Of a stretch of 17,415 nt of DNA, positions 1 through 8,376 are shown piece after piece (position 1 is the stretch's first letter; each line of letters starts with the position of its first letter). The DNA is from Gammaproteobacteria bacterium UBA5338 (GTDB taxonomy: Bacteria; Pseudomonadota; Gammaproteobacteria; Pseudomonadales; UBA5862). The position numbers and the translations under genes were made by a program. Under the pieces are notes generated by a model. That model was not told where the DNA came from. It searched no databases and saw only the letters and a program-made list of their open reading frames with translations. The stretch is taken from contig DHQM01000093.1 of NCBI GenBank assembly GCA_002408105.1, forward strand, positions 878 to 18,292, in the 5' to 3' direction.

Positions 1-22
1 ACAGCGCCAGCGCTGGCGCTGT
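1..22. repeat. Perfect 22-bp palindrome at window edge
   Basis: The arm ACAGCGCCAGC (1-11) is followed with no spacer by its exact reverse complement (12-22). Read on the minus strand, the PBP1A coding sequence is normal up to the axis. After ...RATQAQRQ the family has PGSxFKP, but the sequence reads RWRC. The mismatch begins exactly at the palindrome axis (base 11), so bases 1-11 are probably a fold-back copy of 12-22 made at a contig end and not genomic sequence. A genuine palindrome inside the gene is the less likely alternative. Confidence 0.8.
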
Positions 23-1392
23 GCTTGTGTGGCACGGTTGAAGCGGTCACTGGGGTTGAGGCCTCCAACCAGCGCTTCGATACCACCTGTGCCTGGGTTC
101 AGGGCGACCAGTGCCCCCTGTACTTGGGGCCGGGCCGCGAGTCGCCAGTCGCCTTCGGGCATCGCGCGCAAGTGAATGAAGTCACCTCTTGAGACGACGT
201 CGCTGGGCTGAGACGGGGCGGGTCCGAGGGTGTCGACCTGGGCCAGTTGAGGGCGAGCCCAGTCCATCGAGTCCGGCCAGCCCAGTGTCACTTGCTCGCC
301 TCCCTCGGTGGTGACCTTTGCCTCTTTTCCTGACACCTCTGTGACCAGCCCGCGGGTCAGGCCTGGGTAACGCGGCAGCCGCCCTCGAATCAATGCCAGG
401 TATTGATCAGGACTCTCCAGTTCCGTTTGCGTGGCCCGGGCTTCGGGTCCCGGGTAGCCGTGGCGCTCGGTGTATTCTGTGAGGCCGTTGGATACGGCAG
501 CGACAGCGGCACGTTGGGCGCGACCATTGACTGTGGTGTAGACCCGAAACCCCCCTGTATAGGCCCGTTCGCCGAGGCGTTCGACCATCCAACTGCGAGC
601 CATTTCAGCGATGTGAGGGGCCCCCAGTGCGGGTTGGGCGCCGTGGTACTGCGCCAGAATGGGCGCCCCGGTCGCGCTCTGCATGGCGGATTCGTCGATC
701 GTCCCCAGTGAATGCATTCGTTGCAGAATCCAGTCGCGCCGAATCTTGGCGCGTTCTGGGTTGACCAGCGGGTTGTACGCAGAGGGGGCTTTGGGCAAGC
801 CTGCAATCATGGCGACCTGCGCAAGGTCGAGGGCCTGGATGTCTTGTCCGTAGTAGACCTCGGCGGCTGCGGCGATGCCATAGGCCCGGTTGCCGAGAAA
901 AATCTTGTTCAGATAAAGCTCCAGTATTTCCTCTTTTGTCAGCTCCCGCTCGATTTTTACGGCGAGAAGAATTTCTTTGAATTTTCGTTGGAAAGTGCGT
1001 TCGTGGCTGAGGAAAAAGTTCTTGGCCACCTGCATGGTGATGGTGCTGCCCCCGGTTTGGATGTGACCGCTTGAGGCCAGCTGCCAGGCAGCTCGCACCA
1101 GCCCGTTCAGGTCGACCCCGTGGTGGGAGAAAAATCGATCGTCCTCGGCAGCGAGGAACGCGTCGATGAAGACCGAGGGGATTTCGGCGTAGCGCACCGG
1201 GCGGCGGCGCTTTTCGCCAAACTCTCCGATCAGCTCGCCGTCTTTACTGAACACCTGCAGCGGAGTCTCCAACTCCACCGAGCGCAGTTGGTTGACGTCG
1301 GGCAGGTCAGCGTAGCTGCGCCACAGCAAGCCGCCAGCGGCGAGCGAGCCGGTCAGAAAAAAGAGCAACATCCAGCGCAATAAATGAGGCAT
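1..1392 (-). CDS. mrcA: Penicillin-binding protein 1A, N-terminal part (truncated by window edge)
   Basis: This is a bifunctional class A PBP that polymerises lipid II (glycosyltransferase) and cross-links stem peptides (transpeptidase) on the periplasmic face of the inner membrane. The frame is open from ATG at 1392 to base 1. Residues 1-24 are a short cytoplasmic tail plus a hydrophobic anchor (LLFFLTG...GGLLW). The glycosyltransferase domain spans about 45-220, with EDDRFFSHHG (catalytic Glu83), GGSTITMQ (114-121) and ILELYLN (156-162). A linker and OB-like region follow, then the start of the transpeptidase domain with GALVALNP and RFNRATQ. The window ends about where the catalytic SxxK serine (expected near residue 463) should lie. 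The last four codons are probably artefactual because of the edge palindrome. The gene is divergent from pilM, as in Pseudomonas, where it is called ponA. No convincing Shine-Dalgarno sequence precedes the start, which is chosen because the anchor follows directly. Confidence 0.95.
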   Translation of the reverse strand, partial: MPHLLRWMLLFFLTGSLAAGGLLWRSYADLPDVNQLRSVELETPLQVFSKDGELIGEFGEKRRRPVRYAEIPSVFIDAFLAAEDDRFFSHHGVDLNGLVRAAWQLASSGHIQTGGSTITMQVAKNFFLSHERTFQRKFKEILLAVKIERELTKEEILELYLNKIFLGNRAYGIAAAAEVYYGQDIQALDLAQVAMIAGLPKAPSAYNPLVNPERAKIRRDWILQRMHSLGTIDESAMQSATGAPILAQYHGAQPALGAPHIAEMARSWMVERLGERAYTGGFRVYTTVNGRAQRAAVAAVSNGLTEYTERHGYPGPEARATQTELESPDQYLALIRGRLPRYPGLTRGLVTEVSGKEAKVTTEGGEQVTLGWPDSMDWARPQLAQVDTLGPAPSQPSDVVSRGDFIHLRAMPEGDWRLAARPQVQGALVALNPGTGGIEALVGGLNPSDRFNRATQAQRQRWRC

Positions 1393-1422
1393 GGGTACAG
1401 CCAAGTGACTTTGAGCGGGAGC

Positions 1423-1440
1423 GCATGGTGGTTGCCATGC
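1423..1440. repeat. Small inverted repeat upstream of mrcA
   Basis: GCATGG (1423-1428) and CCATGC (1435-1440) form a perfect 6-bp inverted repeat with a 6-nt centre, 31-48 bp upstream of the mrcA start codon. It could be a hairpin in the mrcA leader or an operator. A short repeat like this can also occur by chance. No known regulator motif was recognised. Confidence 0.3.
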
Positions 1441-1677
1441 CGGAGCGGACAAGCGCCATTGTAAGGCTTGGGTCGAGTATATGGGACCGGCCAGTGGTCG
1501 GGGTTCGTCAAAGATGTGACCCGGTGGACGTGGCGAAGTTCGCGCTGCCGTCTACGCTTTAGTTTCAGGAGCGGGCGTGCGCGTCAAAATGAGATGCAAG
1601 CCCACGGAACGTGGCCGCGCCGTCAAGCCGGGCGAAGGCTCAGCCACCCGCACCAGAATTGTTTAGACCATGGTTGT

Positions 1678-1706
1678 TTGCGCGCTCTGAACGGGTCGTA
1701 TTTAAT
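1678..1706 (+). promoter_or_regulatory. Candidate sigma-70 promoter for the pilMNOPQ operon
   Basis: TTGCGC (1678-1683) and TTTAAT (1701-1706) are separated by 17 bp. The -10 matches the consensus at 5 of 6 positions and the -35 at 3 of 6. Initiation would fall near base 1713, giving a leader of about 54 nt before pilM. The weak -35 would fit an activator-dependent promoter, but that is inference. It is the best-placed candidate I see in the divergent region. Confidence 0.35.
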
Positions 1707-1742
1707 GTGCCGATTCAAACTTGGGGCAGTCCACCTAATTAA

Positions 1743-2824
<1,082 letters not shown>

Positions 2825-2825
<1 letters not shown>

Positions 2826-3385
2826 TGGCGAAGATCAATCTACTGCCCTGGCGCGAAGCGCTCAGAGAACAGCGCCGCAAGCAATACCTTTCGACTCTGG
2901 CCCTGGTGGCCGTTGGAGGCGCGCTTGTGGTGGTGGGCGTTGACCGGTACTACACGGCGCGGATCGAGTCTCAGCAGGCACGCAATGCCTATCTCAACGC
3001 TGAGATCAGTGAGTTGAATCGAAAAATCACCGAAATTTCAGGTTTGCGGCGCCGGCGCGATGAATTGGTCGAACGCATGGAGGTGATCCAGTCCTTGCAG
3101 GGCAATCGTCCGGTGATCGTGCGGGTCTTCGATGAGCTGGTCCAAACGCTTCCGGATGGCGTCTATTACACCAACGTCGAGAAGCGGGGGCAGGAGCTGC
3201 GCATTCGTGGGACGGCGAAGTCGAACAACCGGGTCTCTGCGCTCATGCGCCGGTTTGACGGTTCCGATTGGTTCACCGAGCCGAACCTGCTGGGCGTTAC
3301 ATCCAATCCGTCCTTCGGCGAGCAGGCCAATGATTTCAATCTGGTGGTACAGCAGACCACCCCGGACGCCGGTGAGTCGGACTAG
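2825..3385 (+). CDS. pilN: Type IV pilus inner-membrane alignment protein PilN
   Basis: PilN is a bitopic inner-membrane protein that forms heterodimers with PilO, while its cytoplasmic tail docks on PilM. The 186 residues begin with MAKINLLPWRE, which contains the invariant INLLPWR motif (4-10) that binds PilM. A transmembrane helix follows at about 21-39 (LSTLALVAVGGALVVVGV). A coiled coil at about 45-90 comes next (ARIESQQARNAYLNAEISEL...), then a ferredoxin-like periplasmic domain to the C terminus. The start ATG overlaps the pilM stop by one base, which implies translational coupling and near-equal output of the two partners. Length and topology are typical. The sequence has no odd features. 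Confidence 0.96.
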
Positions 3386-3394
3386 GGGCACGTT

Positions 3395-4021
3395 GTGGCG
3401 TTTTCTGATCAAGTAAAAAAGCTACGAGAACTCAACCTCAACGAGATCGACCTCTCGGACTTGGATTTTGAAAACATCGGCTCTTGGCCGATCTTCGTCA
3501 AAATTGCGCTCGCGATACTGGTGTTTATCGTTGTGCTTGGAGCAGGCCATTTTTTCCATCTGAGCGCTTTGCGGGATGCGCATTCTGCAGCGGTTCGCGA
3601 GGAAGAGCAGTTGAAGTCGACCCTTGAGACCAAAGCTTTTCAGGCCGCGAACTTGGAAGCCTACCGCAGCCAAATGGTCGACATGGAAAACTCCTTTGCA
3701 GTTTTGCTTGAACAGCTGCCCAAGGACACCGAGGTGCCAGGTCTACTTGAAGACATCACGCACACCGGGCTTGGTGCGGGGCTTGAGTTCGACAGCATCA
3801 ACCTGAAACGTGAAACCGAGCGCGAGTTCTATGTGGAATTGCCGATCGAGATTGTGGCGCAAGGCGGGTACCACGACATCGCAGCCTTTGTTTCAGGCGT
3901 TTCGGCCTTGCCGCGAATCGTGACCCTGCATGACTTTACCCTGACTCCGATTGGGAACTCAGCACTGCTGCGGGTGCGGGTGATTGCCAAGACCTACCGC
4001 TACAAAGGCGGGGACAGATAG
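3395..4021 (+). CDS. pilO: Type IV pilus inner-membrane alignment protein PilO
   Basis: PilO pairs with PilN through its periplasmic coiled coil and core domain, and contacts PilP. The 208 residues have an acidic cytoplasmic tail (LNLNEIDLSDLDFENIG, 13-29) and a single transmembrane helix at about 33-53 (IFVKIALAILVFIVVLGAGHF). A coiled coil lies at about 60-105 and the conserved Pilus_PilO domain covers the remainder, including QLPKDTEVPGLLEDIT. The start is GTG at 3395. AGGGG at 3384-3388 lies 6 nt upstream and overlaps the pilN stop codon. The only gap inside the pilM-pilQ block is the 9 nt before this gene. Confidence 0.96.
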   Translation: MAFSDQVKKLRELNLNEIDLSDLDFENIGSWPIFVKIALAILVFIVVLGAGHFFHLSALRDAHSAAVREEEQLKSTLETKAFQAANLEAYRSQMVDMENSFAVLLEQLPKDTEVPGLLEDITHTGLGAGLEFDSINLKRETEREFYVELPIEIVAQGGYHDIAAFVSGVSALPRIVTLHDFTLTPIGNSALLRVRVIAKTYRYKGGDR

Positions 4022-4564
4022 ATGCGTGCGTGTGTTCTGATGAGTCGATTGATGGCGCTGGGGGCGGTTGCTGTCGCCCTTGTTGGTTGTGCGGGCAGCG
4101 ATCCTGTGGCCGATTTGCGGGCCTACGTCGACGAAGTGAAGACAAAGCCCTCCGGCCGCGTAGAACCGCTGCCCCAGTTTCGTCCGTACGAATCCTTTGC
4201 GTACTCGGCTGCAGGGAAACGCAGCCCCTTCGAGCAACCCATTGAGATCGTGGTTGTTCAACAACGGGACAGCAACAGCCAGGTGGAGCCAGACCCGAAC
4301 CGTCCGCGGGAATACCTTGAAAACTTCAACATCACGGCCCTAAACATGGTTGGCGTCATGCAGCGCGGTCAGGCGCGCTGGGCCCTGATTGCGGATGCTG
4401 AAGGAGACATTTACCGCGTGACTGAGGGCAATTACCTCGGCCGCAACCACGGGAAGGTTACCGCAGTGGACGAGGCACACATCGAATTGCTGGAGATTGT
4501 TCCAGACGGACAAGGTGGCTGGGTTGAACGGCCAAGAACCCTAGACCTCAGAGAAGCGCAATGA
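4022..4564 (+). CDS. pilP: Type IV pilus lipoprotein PilP
   Basis: PilP is a periplasmic lipoprotein that connects the PilN/PilO dimer to the N0 and N1 domains of the PilQ secretin. The 180 residues begin with a lipoprotein signal peptide ending in the lipobox LVGC, giving lipid-modified Cys23. A disordered Pro-rich stretch at about 45-100 includes the conserved KRSPFEQP. A small beta-sandwich then runs to about residue 175 (LENFNITALNMVGVM..., ALIADAEGDIYRVTEGNYLGRNHGKV). The start ATG abuts the pilO stop, with GGGGA at 4010-4014 lying 7 nt upstream. An internal ATG at 4040 (residue 7) would give a shorter signal peptide. The last four bases overlap the pilQ start (ATGA). Confidence 0.96.
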   Translation: MRACVLMSRLMALGAVAVALVGCAGSDPVADLRAYVDEVKTKPSGRVEPLPQFRPYESFAYSAAGKRSPFEQPIEIVVVQQRDSNSQVEPDPNRPREYLENFNITALNMVGVMQRGQARWALIADAEGDIYRVTEGNYLGRNHGKVTAVDEAHIELLEIVPDGQGGWVERPRTLDLREAQ

Positions 4565-6675
4565 CCGCTCGCGTGGGTTGGAGAGAAGCAAGCATGAATG
4601 GAACCACTGACAGTTATTCCGGCGCAGTCGCCCACATTCTCCGCTGGCGTGGCGGATTACTGCTCTGGATGTTGGCGACTTTTTCGGGGGTGCTGCACGC
4701 AGCGGATCCCGTTCAGCTGACCGACATTGAGTTCTCCACCCTGTCCAACGACCGAATGCAAATTCAGTTGCACTTCGATGGCCCGCCCCCGGAGCCGCAG
4801 GGATACAGTGTGGAGCAGCCGGCGCGAATCGCCATTGACCTGGTGGGTGTAAAAAGTGCGCTCGAACGAAAACAGCACAAACTGGACTCGAGCAACGCCC
4901 GCAACGTCACCGTGGTCGAAGCGCAAGACCGCACCCGGTTGATCGTCAAGCTTGTCGACCTGGTGCCGTACGAGACCACACGCAGCGATCGCACGATGAC
5001 GCTCGTGCTGGGTTCCCGCGCGCAGACCGCTGTGGCTTCCGCACCGAAACCTGCTGTTTCACAGCCACGCTCGGCGACCACCGCCTTGACTCGGATATCG
5101 GTTCAAGACATTGATTTTCGGCGCGGTGAAGCAGGTGCCGGTCGCCTTATGGTGCAGTTGAGTGCGCCGGGAACCTCGGTCGATGTGGCTGAACAAAGTG
5201 GAAAGATTCGTGTCCGCTTCGGCAGCGCCCGCTTGCCAGAAACACTGCAGCGGCGCTTGGACGTTTCCGACTTTGCCACGCCAGTCAGCACCATCGACGC
5301 CTTTCAGCAAGACAATGCGGTCGTGCTTGAGATCACCCCGGACGGCCGATACGAGTACCTTGCGTATCAAACCGACCGCGAATTCACCTTGGACGTGAAG
5401 CCACTCACGGCGGAAGACGAAGCCGATCCCAGCCAGCAGCGGTTTGCGTACACTGGAGAAAAACTGTCGCTGAATTTCCAGGACATTGAAGTCCGTTCGG
5501 TGCTGCAGTTGATCGCTGACTTCACCGATTTGAACCTCGTGGCAAGTGACACGGTCACCGGCCGCATCACTTTGCGCCTCAAAAACGTTCCCTGGGACCA
5601 AGCGCTGGATTTGGTTTTGAAGACCAAGGGGCTCGACAAGCGGCTGATTGGCAATGTGTTGATGGTGGCGCCTGCGGCTGAGATCGCAGCGCGCGAAAAG
5701 CTTGAATTGGAGACCAGCCGGCAGGTGGCTGAATTGGCTCCGCTGACCACAGAGTTCATCGAGGTGAACTACGCCAAGGCAAGCGACATTTTGGGCTTGC
5801 TGTCCGGGAAGCAGAGCATTCTGTCTTCGCGCGGCAGCGCCACGGTCGATACCCGCACCAATCTGCTGATTGTGCAGGACACAGCGGACAAGATTGTTGA
5901 GATTCGCCGCATGCTGCGTACCCTCGACATACCAGTGCGTCAGGTGTTGATCGAAGCCCGGATCGTTCGGGCCAACACGAGCGCAAGCGAGGAACTCGGT
6001 ATTCAGTGGGGTGGCAGCTACGACGCCAACAGCAGCGATGGATTCAATCTTGGAGGTGGGCCAGTGTCGGGTGGGGTAGTCAGTCCAGGAGCTGTAGTGG
6101 ACCTGGGCGTGACCGGATCCGGTGCCAGTTCCATCGCGTTCGGCATCTCGACCAGTTCTCGGATTCTCAACCTGCAGCTTTCTGCACTGGAAGACATGGG
6201 AGAGAGCGAGACGGTTGCCCAGCCCAAGGTGCTGACTGCCGACGGGCAGACCGCATTGATCGAGTCGGGAACGGAGATTCCGTACCAGGAAGCGACCTCG
6301 AGTGGCGCGACCTCGACATCATTTAAATCGGCGGTCTTGGGTCTGCGTGTGACGCCACAGATCACCCCCGATGGCCGCATCATGATGGACCTGCAGGTGA
6401 ACCAGGACGAGCAAGGCGCCGAGACTTCGGATGGAATTCCGGTGATCGACACCACACGGATCAACACGCAGGTACTGGTCGATGACGGAGAAACCGTGGT
6501 GCTCGGTGGCATTTTCACATCGGTCGAAACCAGCACTGAGACCAAAACCCCGTTTCTTGGGGACATTCCCTACGTGGGCCGGTTGTTCAAGCGGACCGTG
6601 GACACCAACGAAAAGACCGAATTGCTGATCTTCATTACTCCCCGGTTGGTCAGCGAGGAACTCAGCTTGCGCTGA
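4561..6675 (+). CDS. pilQ: Type IV pilus outer-membrane secretin PilQ
   Basis: PilQ forms the multimeric outer-membrane gate through which the pilus fibre passes. The 704 residues have an N-terminal signal peptide with core GGLLLWMLATFSGVLHA and likely cleavage after about residue 47. Two AMIN peptidoglycan-binding domains follow (about 51-149 and 178-279), then an N0/STN domain (about 302-368, SLNFQDIEVRSVLQLIADFT), an N1 domain (about 396-460) and the secretin beta-barrel (about 475-697). The barrel carries VPVIDTTRINTQVLVDDGE-type strands and the C-terminal LLIFITPRLV. Two AMIN domains are usual for PilQ. The start shown overlaps pilP (ATGA). A second ATG at 4594 (residue 12) has a better Shine-Dalgarno (GGAGAG, 4580-4585, 8 nt upstream) and gives a more normal signal peptide, so it may be the real or main start. 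Confidence 0.97.
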   Translation: MTARVGWREASMNGTTDSYSGAVAHILRWRGGLLLWMLATFSGVLHAADPVQLTDIEFSTLSNDRMQIQLHFDGPPPEPQGYSVEQPARIAIDLVGVKSALERKQHKLDSSNARNVTVVEAQDRTRLIVKLVDLVPYETTRSDRTMTLVLGSRAQTAVASAPKPAVSQPRSATTALTRISVQDIDFRRGEAGAGRLMVQLSAPGTSVDVAEQSGKIRVRFGSARLPETLQRRLDVSDFATPVSTIDAFQQDNAVVLEITPDGRYEYLAYQTDREFTLDVKPLTAEDEADPSQQRFAYTGEKLSLNFQDIEVRSVLQLIADFTDLNLVASDTVTGRITLRLKNVPWDQALDLVLKTKGLDKRLIGNVLMVAPAAEIAAREKLELETSRQVAELAPLTTEFIEVNYAKASDILGLLSGKQSILSSRGSATVDTRTNLLIVQDTADKIVEIRRMLRTLDIPVRQVLIEARIVRANTSASEELGIQWGGSYDANSSDGFNLGGGPVSGGVVSPGAVVDLGVTGSGASSIAFGISTSSRILNLQLSALEDMGESETVAQPKVLTADGQTALIESGTEIPYQEATSSGATSTSFKSAVLGLRVTPQITPDGRIMMDLQVNQDEQGAETSDGIPVIDTTRINTQVLVDDGETVVLGGIFTSVETSTETKTPFLGDIPYVGRLFKRTVDTNEKTELLIFITPRLVSEELSLR

Positions 6676-6687
6676 TTGGCTCGCCCC

Positions 6688-7227
6688 GTGACAAGACCTT
6701 CTAGTAGCAGCATCATTTTGGTTGGCCCCATGGGGGCTGGAAAAAGCACCATCGGCCGGTTGCTGGCAAAGCGGCTGGGGCTGGATTTCTTTGACAGCGA
6801 CCAGATGATCGAAGAACGCTGTGGAGCCGACATCGGCTGGATCTTTGACGTTGAAGGCGAGGCAGGTTTTCGTAAGCGCGAGTCCGCCATGCTGGCGGAG
6901 TTGGTCAACCTCTCCAACGCTGTGATTGCCACAGGGGGCGGGGCGGTGGTCGCCGAGAGCAACCGTGCACTGCTGGCGCAAGGCGGTGAAGTGATCTACC
7001 TCAAATCATCCCCGGAGCAGCAGTTCGAGCGCACACGGCGTGACCCAAACCGGCCTCTGTTACAATCCGACGACCCTTTGGGGGTGTTGAGGCGTCTGTT
7101 CGTCGAACGGGATCCGCTGTACCGAGAGGTCGCGGACCGTGTGGTGGACACCGAGGGCCGCGCGCCGAGGTCTGTAGCGCAAGACTTGGCCCGCCAATTT
7201 TCTCCCTCCGACCCAGACGGCGGCTGA
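6688..7227 (+). CDS. aroK: Shikimate kinase
   Basis: AroK phosphorylates shikimate to shikimate 3-phosphate with ATP, in the cytoplasm, on the route to chorismate. Numbered from GTG at 6688 (179 residues), the P-loop GPMGAGKS is at 13-20. The shikimate-binding DSD is at 36-38, GFRKRE at 60-65 (Arg62), ATGGG at 81-85, and the lid arginine lies in NRPLL (Arg122). All key residues are present. The frame stays open up to a TTG at 6676, immediately after the pilQ stop. I prefer GTG because TTG is a poor initiator and this fits the short N-terminus usual in the family. Neither start has a well-placed Shine-Dalgarno (GAGGAA at 6655-6660 is too far), which suggests coupling to pilQ translation. The aroK-aroB pairing is widely conserved. 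Confidence 0.95.
   Translation: MTRPSSSSIILVGPMGAGKSTIGRLLAKRLGLDFFDSDQMIEERCGADIGWIFDVEGEAGFRKRESAMLAELVNLSNAVIATGGGAVVAESNRALLAQGGEVIYLKSSPEQQFERTRRDPNRPLLQSDDPLGVLRRLFVERDPLYREVADRVVDTEGRAPRSVAQDLARQFSPSDPDGG
7058..7066 (+). promoter_or_regulatory. Candidate extended -10 promoter inside aroK
   Basis: TGTTACAAT at 7058-7066 fits the extended -10 pattern (TGn followed by a -10 matching 5 of 6 positions). A -35-like GTGACC lies at 7040-7045 but with a short 15-bp spacer. Initiation near 7073 would give aroB a leader of roughly 207 nt. Enteric aroK-aroB-damX operons are known to contain internal promoters, which makes the idea plausible. This call rests on the motif alone. Confidence 0.3.
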
Positions 7228-7279
7228 ACGCGACACCTCCGCACATCGGCCCGCGTGCCGTGTTCAGGTTGAGGCGTGT

Positions 7280-8362
7280 ATGCAGTTTGAGGTCCAGGTG
7301 CCCCTTGGGCAGCACAGTTATCCCATCTTGATTGGCCAGAAGCTGCTCGGCGATTCGCAATGGATCGCCCCGCGCATCCGTGACCGCGCGCTTGTGGTCA
7401 GCAACGACTCTGTGGCGGAGCTGTACCTTGAGCCTTTGCTCGCTGGCCTGCAGGGCCTGCGGATCGACACTTTGGTGCTTCCCGATGGTGAACGCCACAA
7501 GACCCTGGAAAGCGCCGAGCGCATCTGGACCCACCTTTTGAGCCACCGACATGGGCGCGACACCACCCTGATCGCGCTTGGCGGTGGCGTCATCGGCGAC
7601 CTGACGGGCTTCGCTGCGGCGTGCTACCAAAGGGGGGTCAATTTCGTCCAGGTTCCAACGACCCTGCTGGCGCAGGTTGATTCCTCGGTCGGCGGAAAAA
7701 CCGGTGTCAACCATCCACTCGGAAAAAACATGATCGGGGCGTTCCATCAACCGCAGCTGGTGGTGGCCGATACCTCGACCCTGGAGTCGTTGCCGGCCCG
7801 TGAGTTCGCTGCCGGCATGGCCGAGGTCATCAAGTATGGGTTGATCCGCGACGCGGCGTTTTTCGACTGGATCGAGCAGCATCTTGAACAACTCCGCGCG
7901 CGCGAGGCAGAGGCAGTGGCTGAGGCGGTGCGGCGAAGCTGCGAACATAAAGCGGCGGTTGTCGCAGCAGACGAGCGCGAAGCGGGTGAACGCGCGCTGC
8001 TGAACCTGGGGCACACCTTTGGGCATGCGATCGAAACCGAGACTGGTTATTCGCAATGGCTTCATGGAGAGGCGGTGGCGATGGGCACCATGATGGCAGT
8101 GGATTTGTCGGTACGTCTCGGGTGGTGTCCGGAGCATCAGATTGCGAAGATCGCAGCAGTGTTTGGGGCCTTTGGCTTGCCGACTGCGGCCCCTAAGGAA
8201 CTGGCCACTGATGCGCTTCTTGACGCCATGCGTCTCGACAAAAAGGTTGCAGGTGGCGAGATGAGGCTTGTATTGCTTCGGGGCATCGGACAGGCGGAGG
8301 TCCTTCGTGCTCCAGATTCGGTTCATCTGCGAGCAACTTTGGAACAGGTGCGCATGTCCTGA
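7280..8362 (+). CDS. aroB: 3-dehydroquinate synthase
   Basis: AroB converts DAHP to 3-dehydroquinate, the second step of the shikimate pathway, using NAD+ and a divalent metal (zinc or cobalt) in the cytoplasm. The 360 residues match the family length. Visible motifs are LPDGERHKT (67-75), the glycine-rich [15 protein letters not shown] (99-113) and [21 protein letters not shown] (124-144). The metal ligands are Glu182 ([10 protein letters not shown]), His245 (NLGHTFGHA) and His262 ([10 protein letters not shown]). The start ATG is supported by TTGAGG ending at 7274, 5 nt upstream. The gap after aroK is 52 bp with no terminator, so readthrough from upstream is expected. The preceding and following genes are the partners seen in most gammaproteobacteria. 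Confidence 0.97.
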   Translation: MQFEVQVPLGQHSYPILIGQKLLGDSQWIAPRIRDRALVVSNDSVAELYLEPLLAGLQGLRIDTLVLPDGERHKTLESAERIWTHLLSHRHGRDTTLIALGGGVIGDLTGFAAACYQRGVNFVQVPTTLLAQVDSSVGGKTGVNHPLGKNMIGAFHQPQLVVADTSTLESLPAREFAAGMAEVIKYGLIRDAAFFDWIEQHLEQLRAREAEAVAEAVRRSCEHKAAVVAADEREAGERALLNLGHTFGHAIETETGYSQWLHGEAVAMGTMMAVDLSVRLGWCPEHQIAKIAAVFGAFGLPTAAPKELATDALLDAMRLDKKVAGGEMRLVLLRGIGQAEVLRAPDSVHLRATLEQVRMS

Positions 8363-8376
8363 CAGCGGGGGTGGCC

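Noticed and set aside
1508..1521. GTCA-N6-TGAC inverted repeat as a CRP- or FNR-type site
   Set aside because: It matches neither TGTGA-N6-TCACA nor TTGAT-N4-ATCAA, and 4-bp arms are expected by chance.
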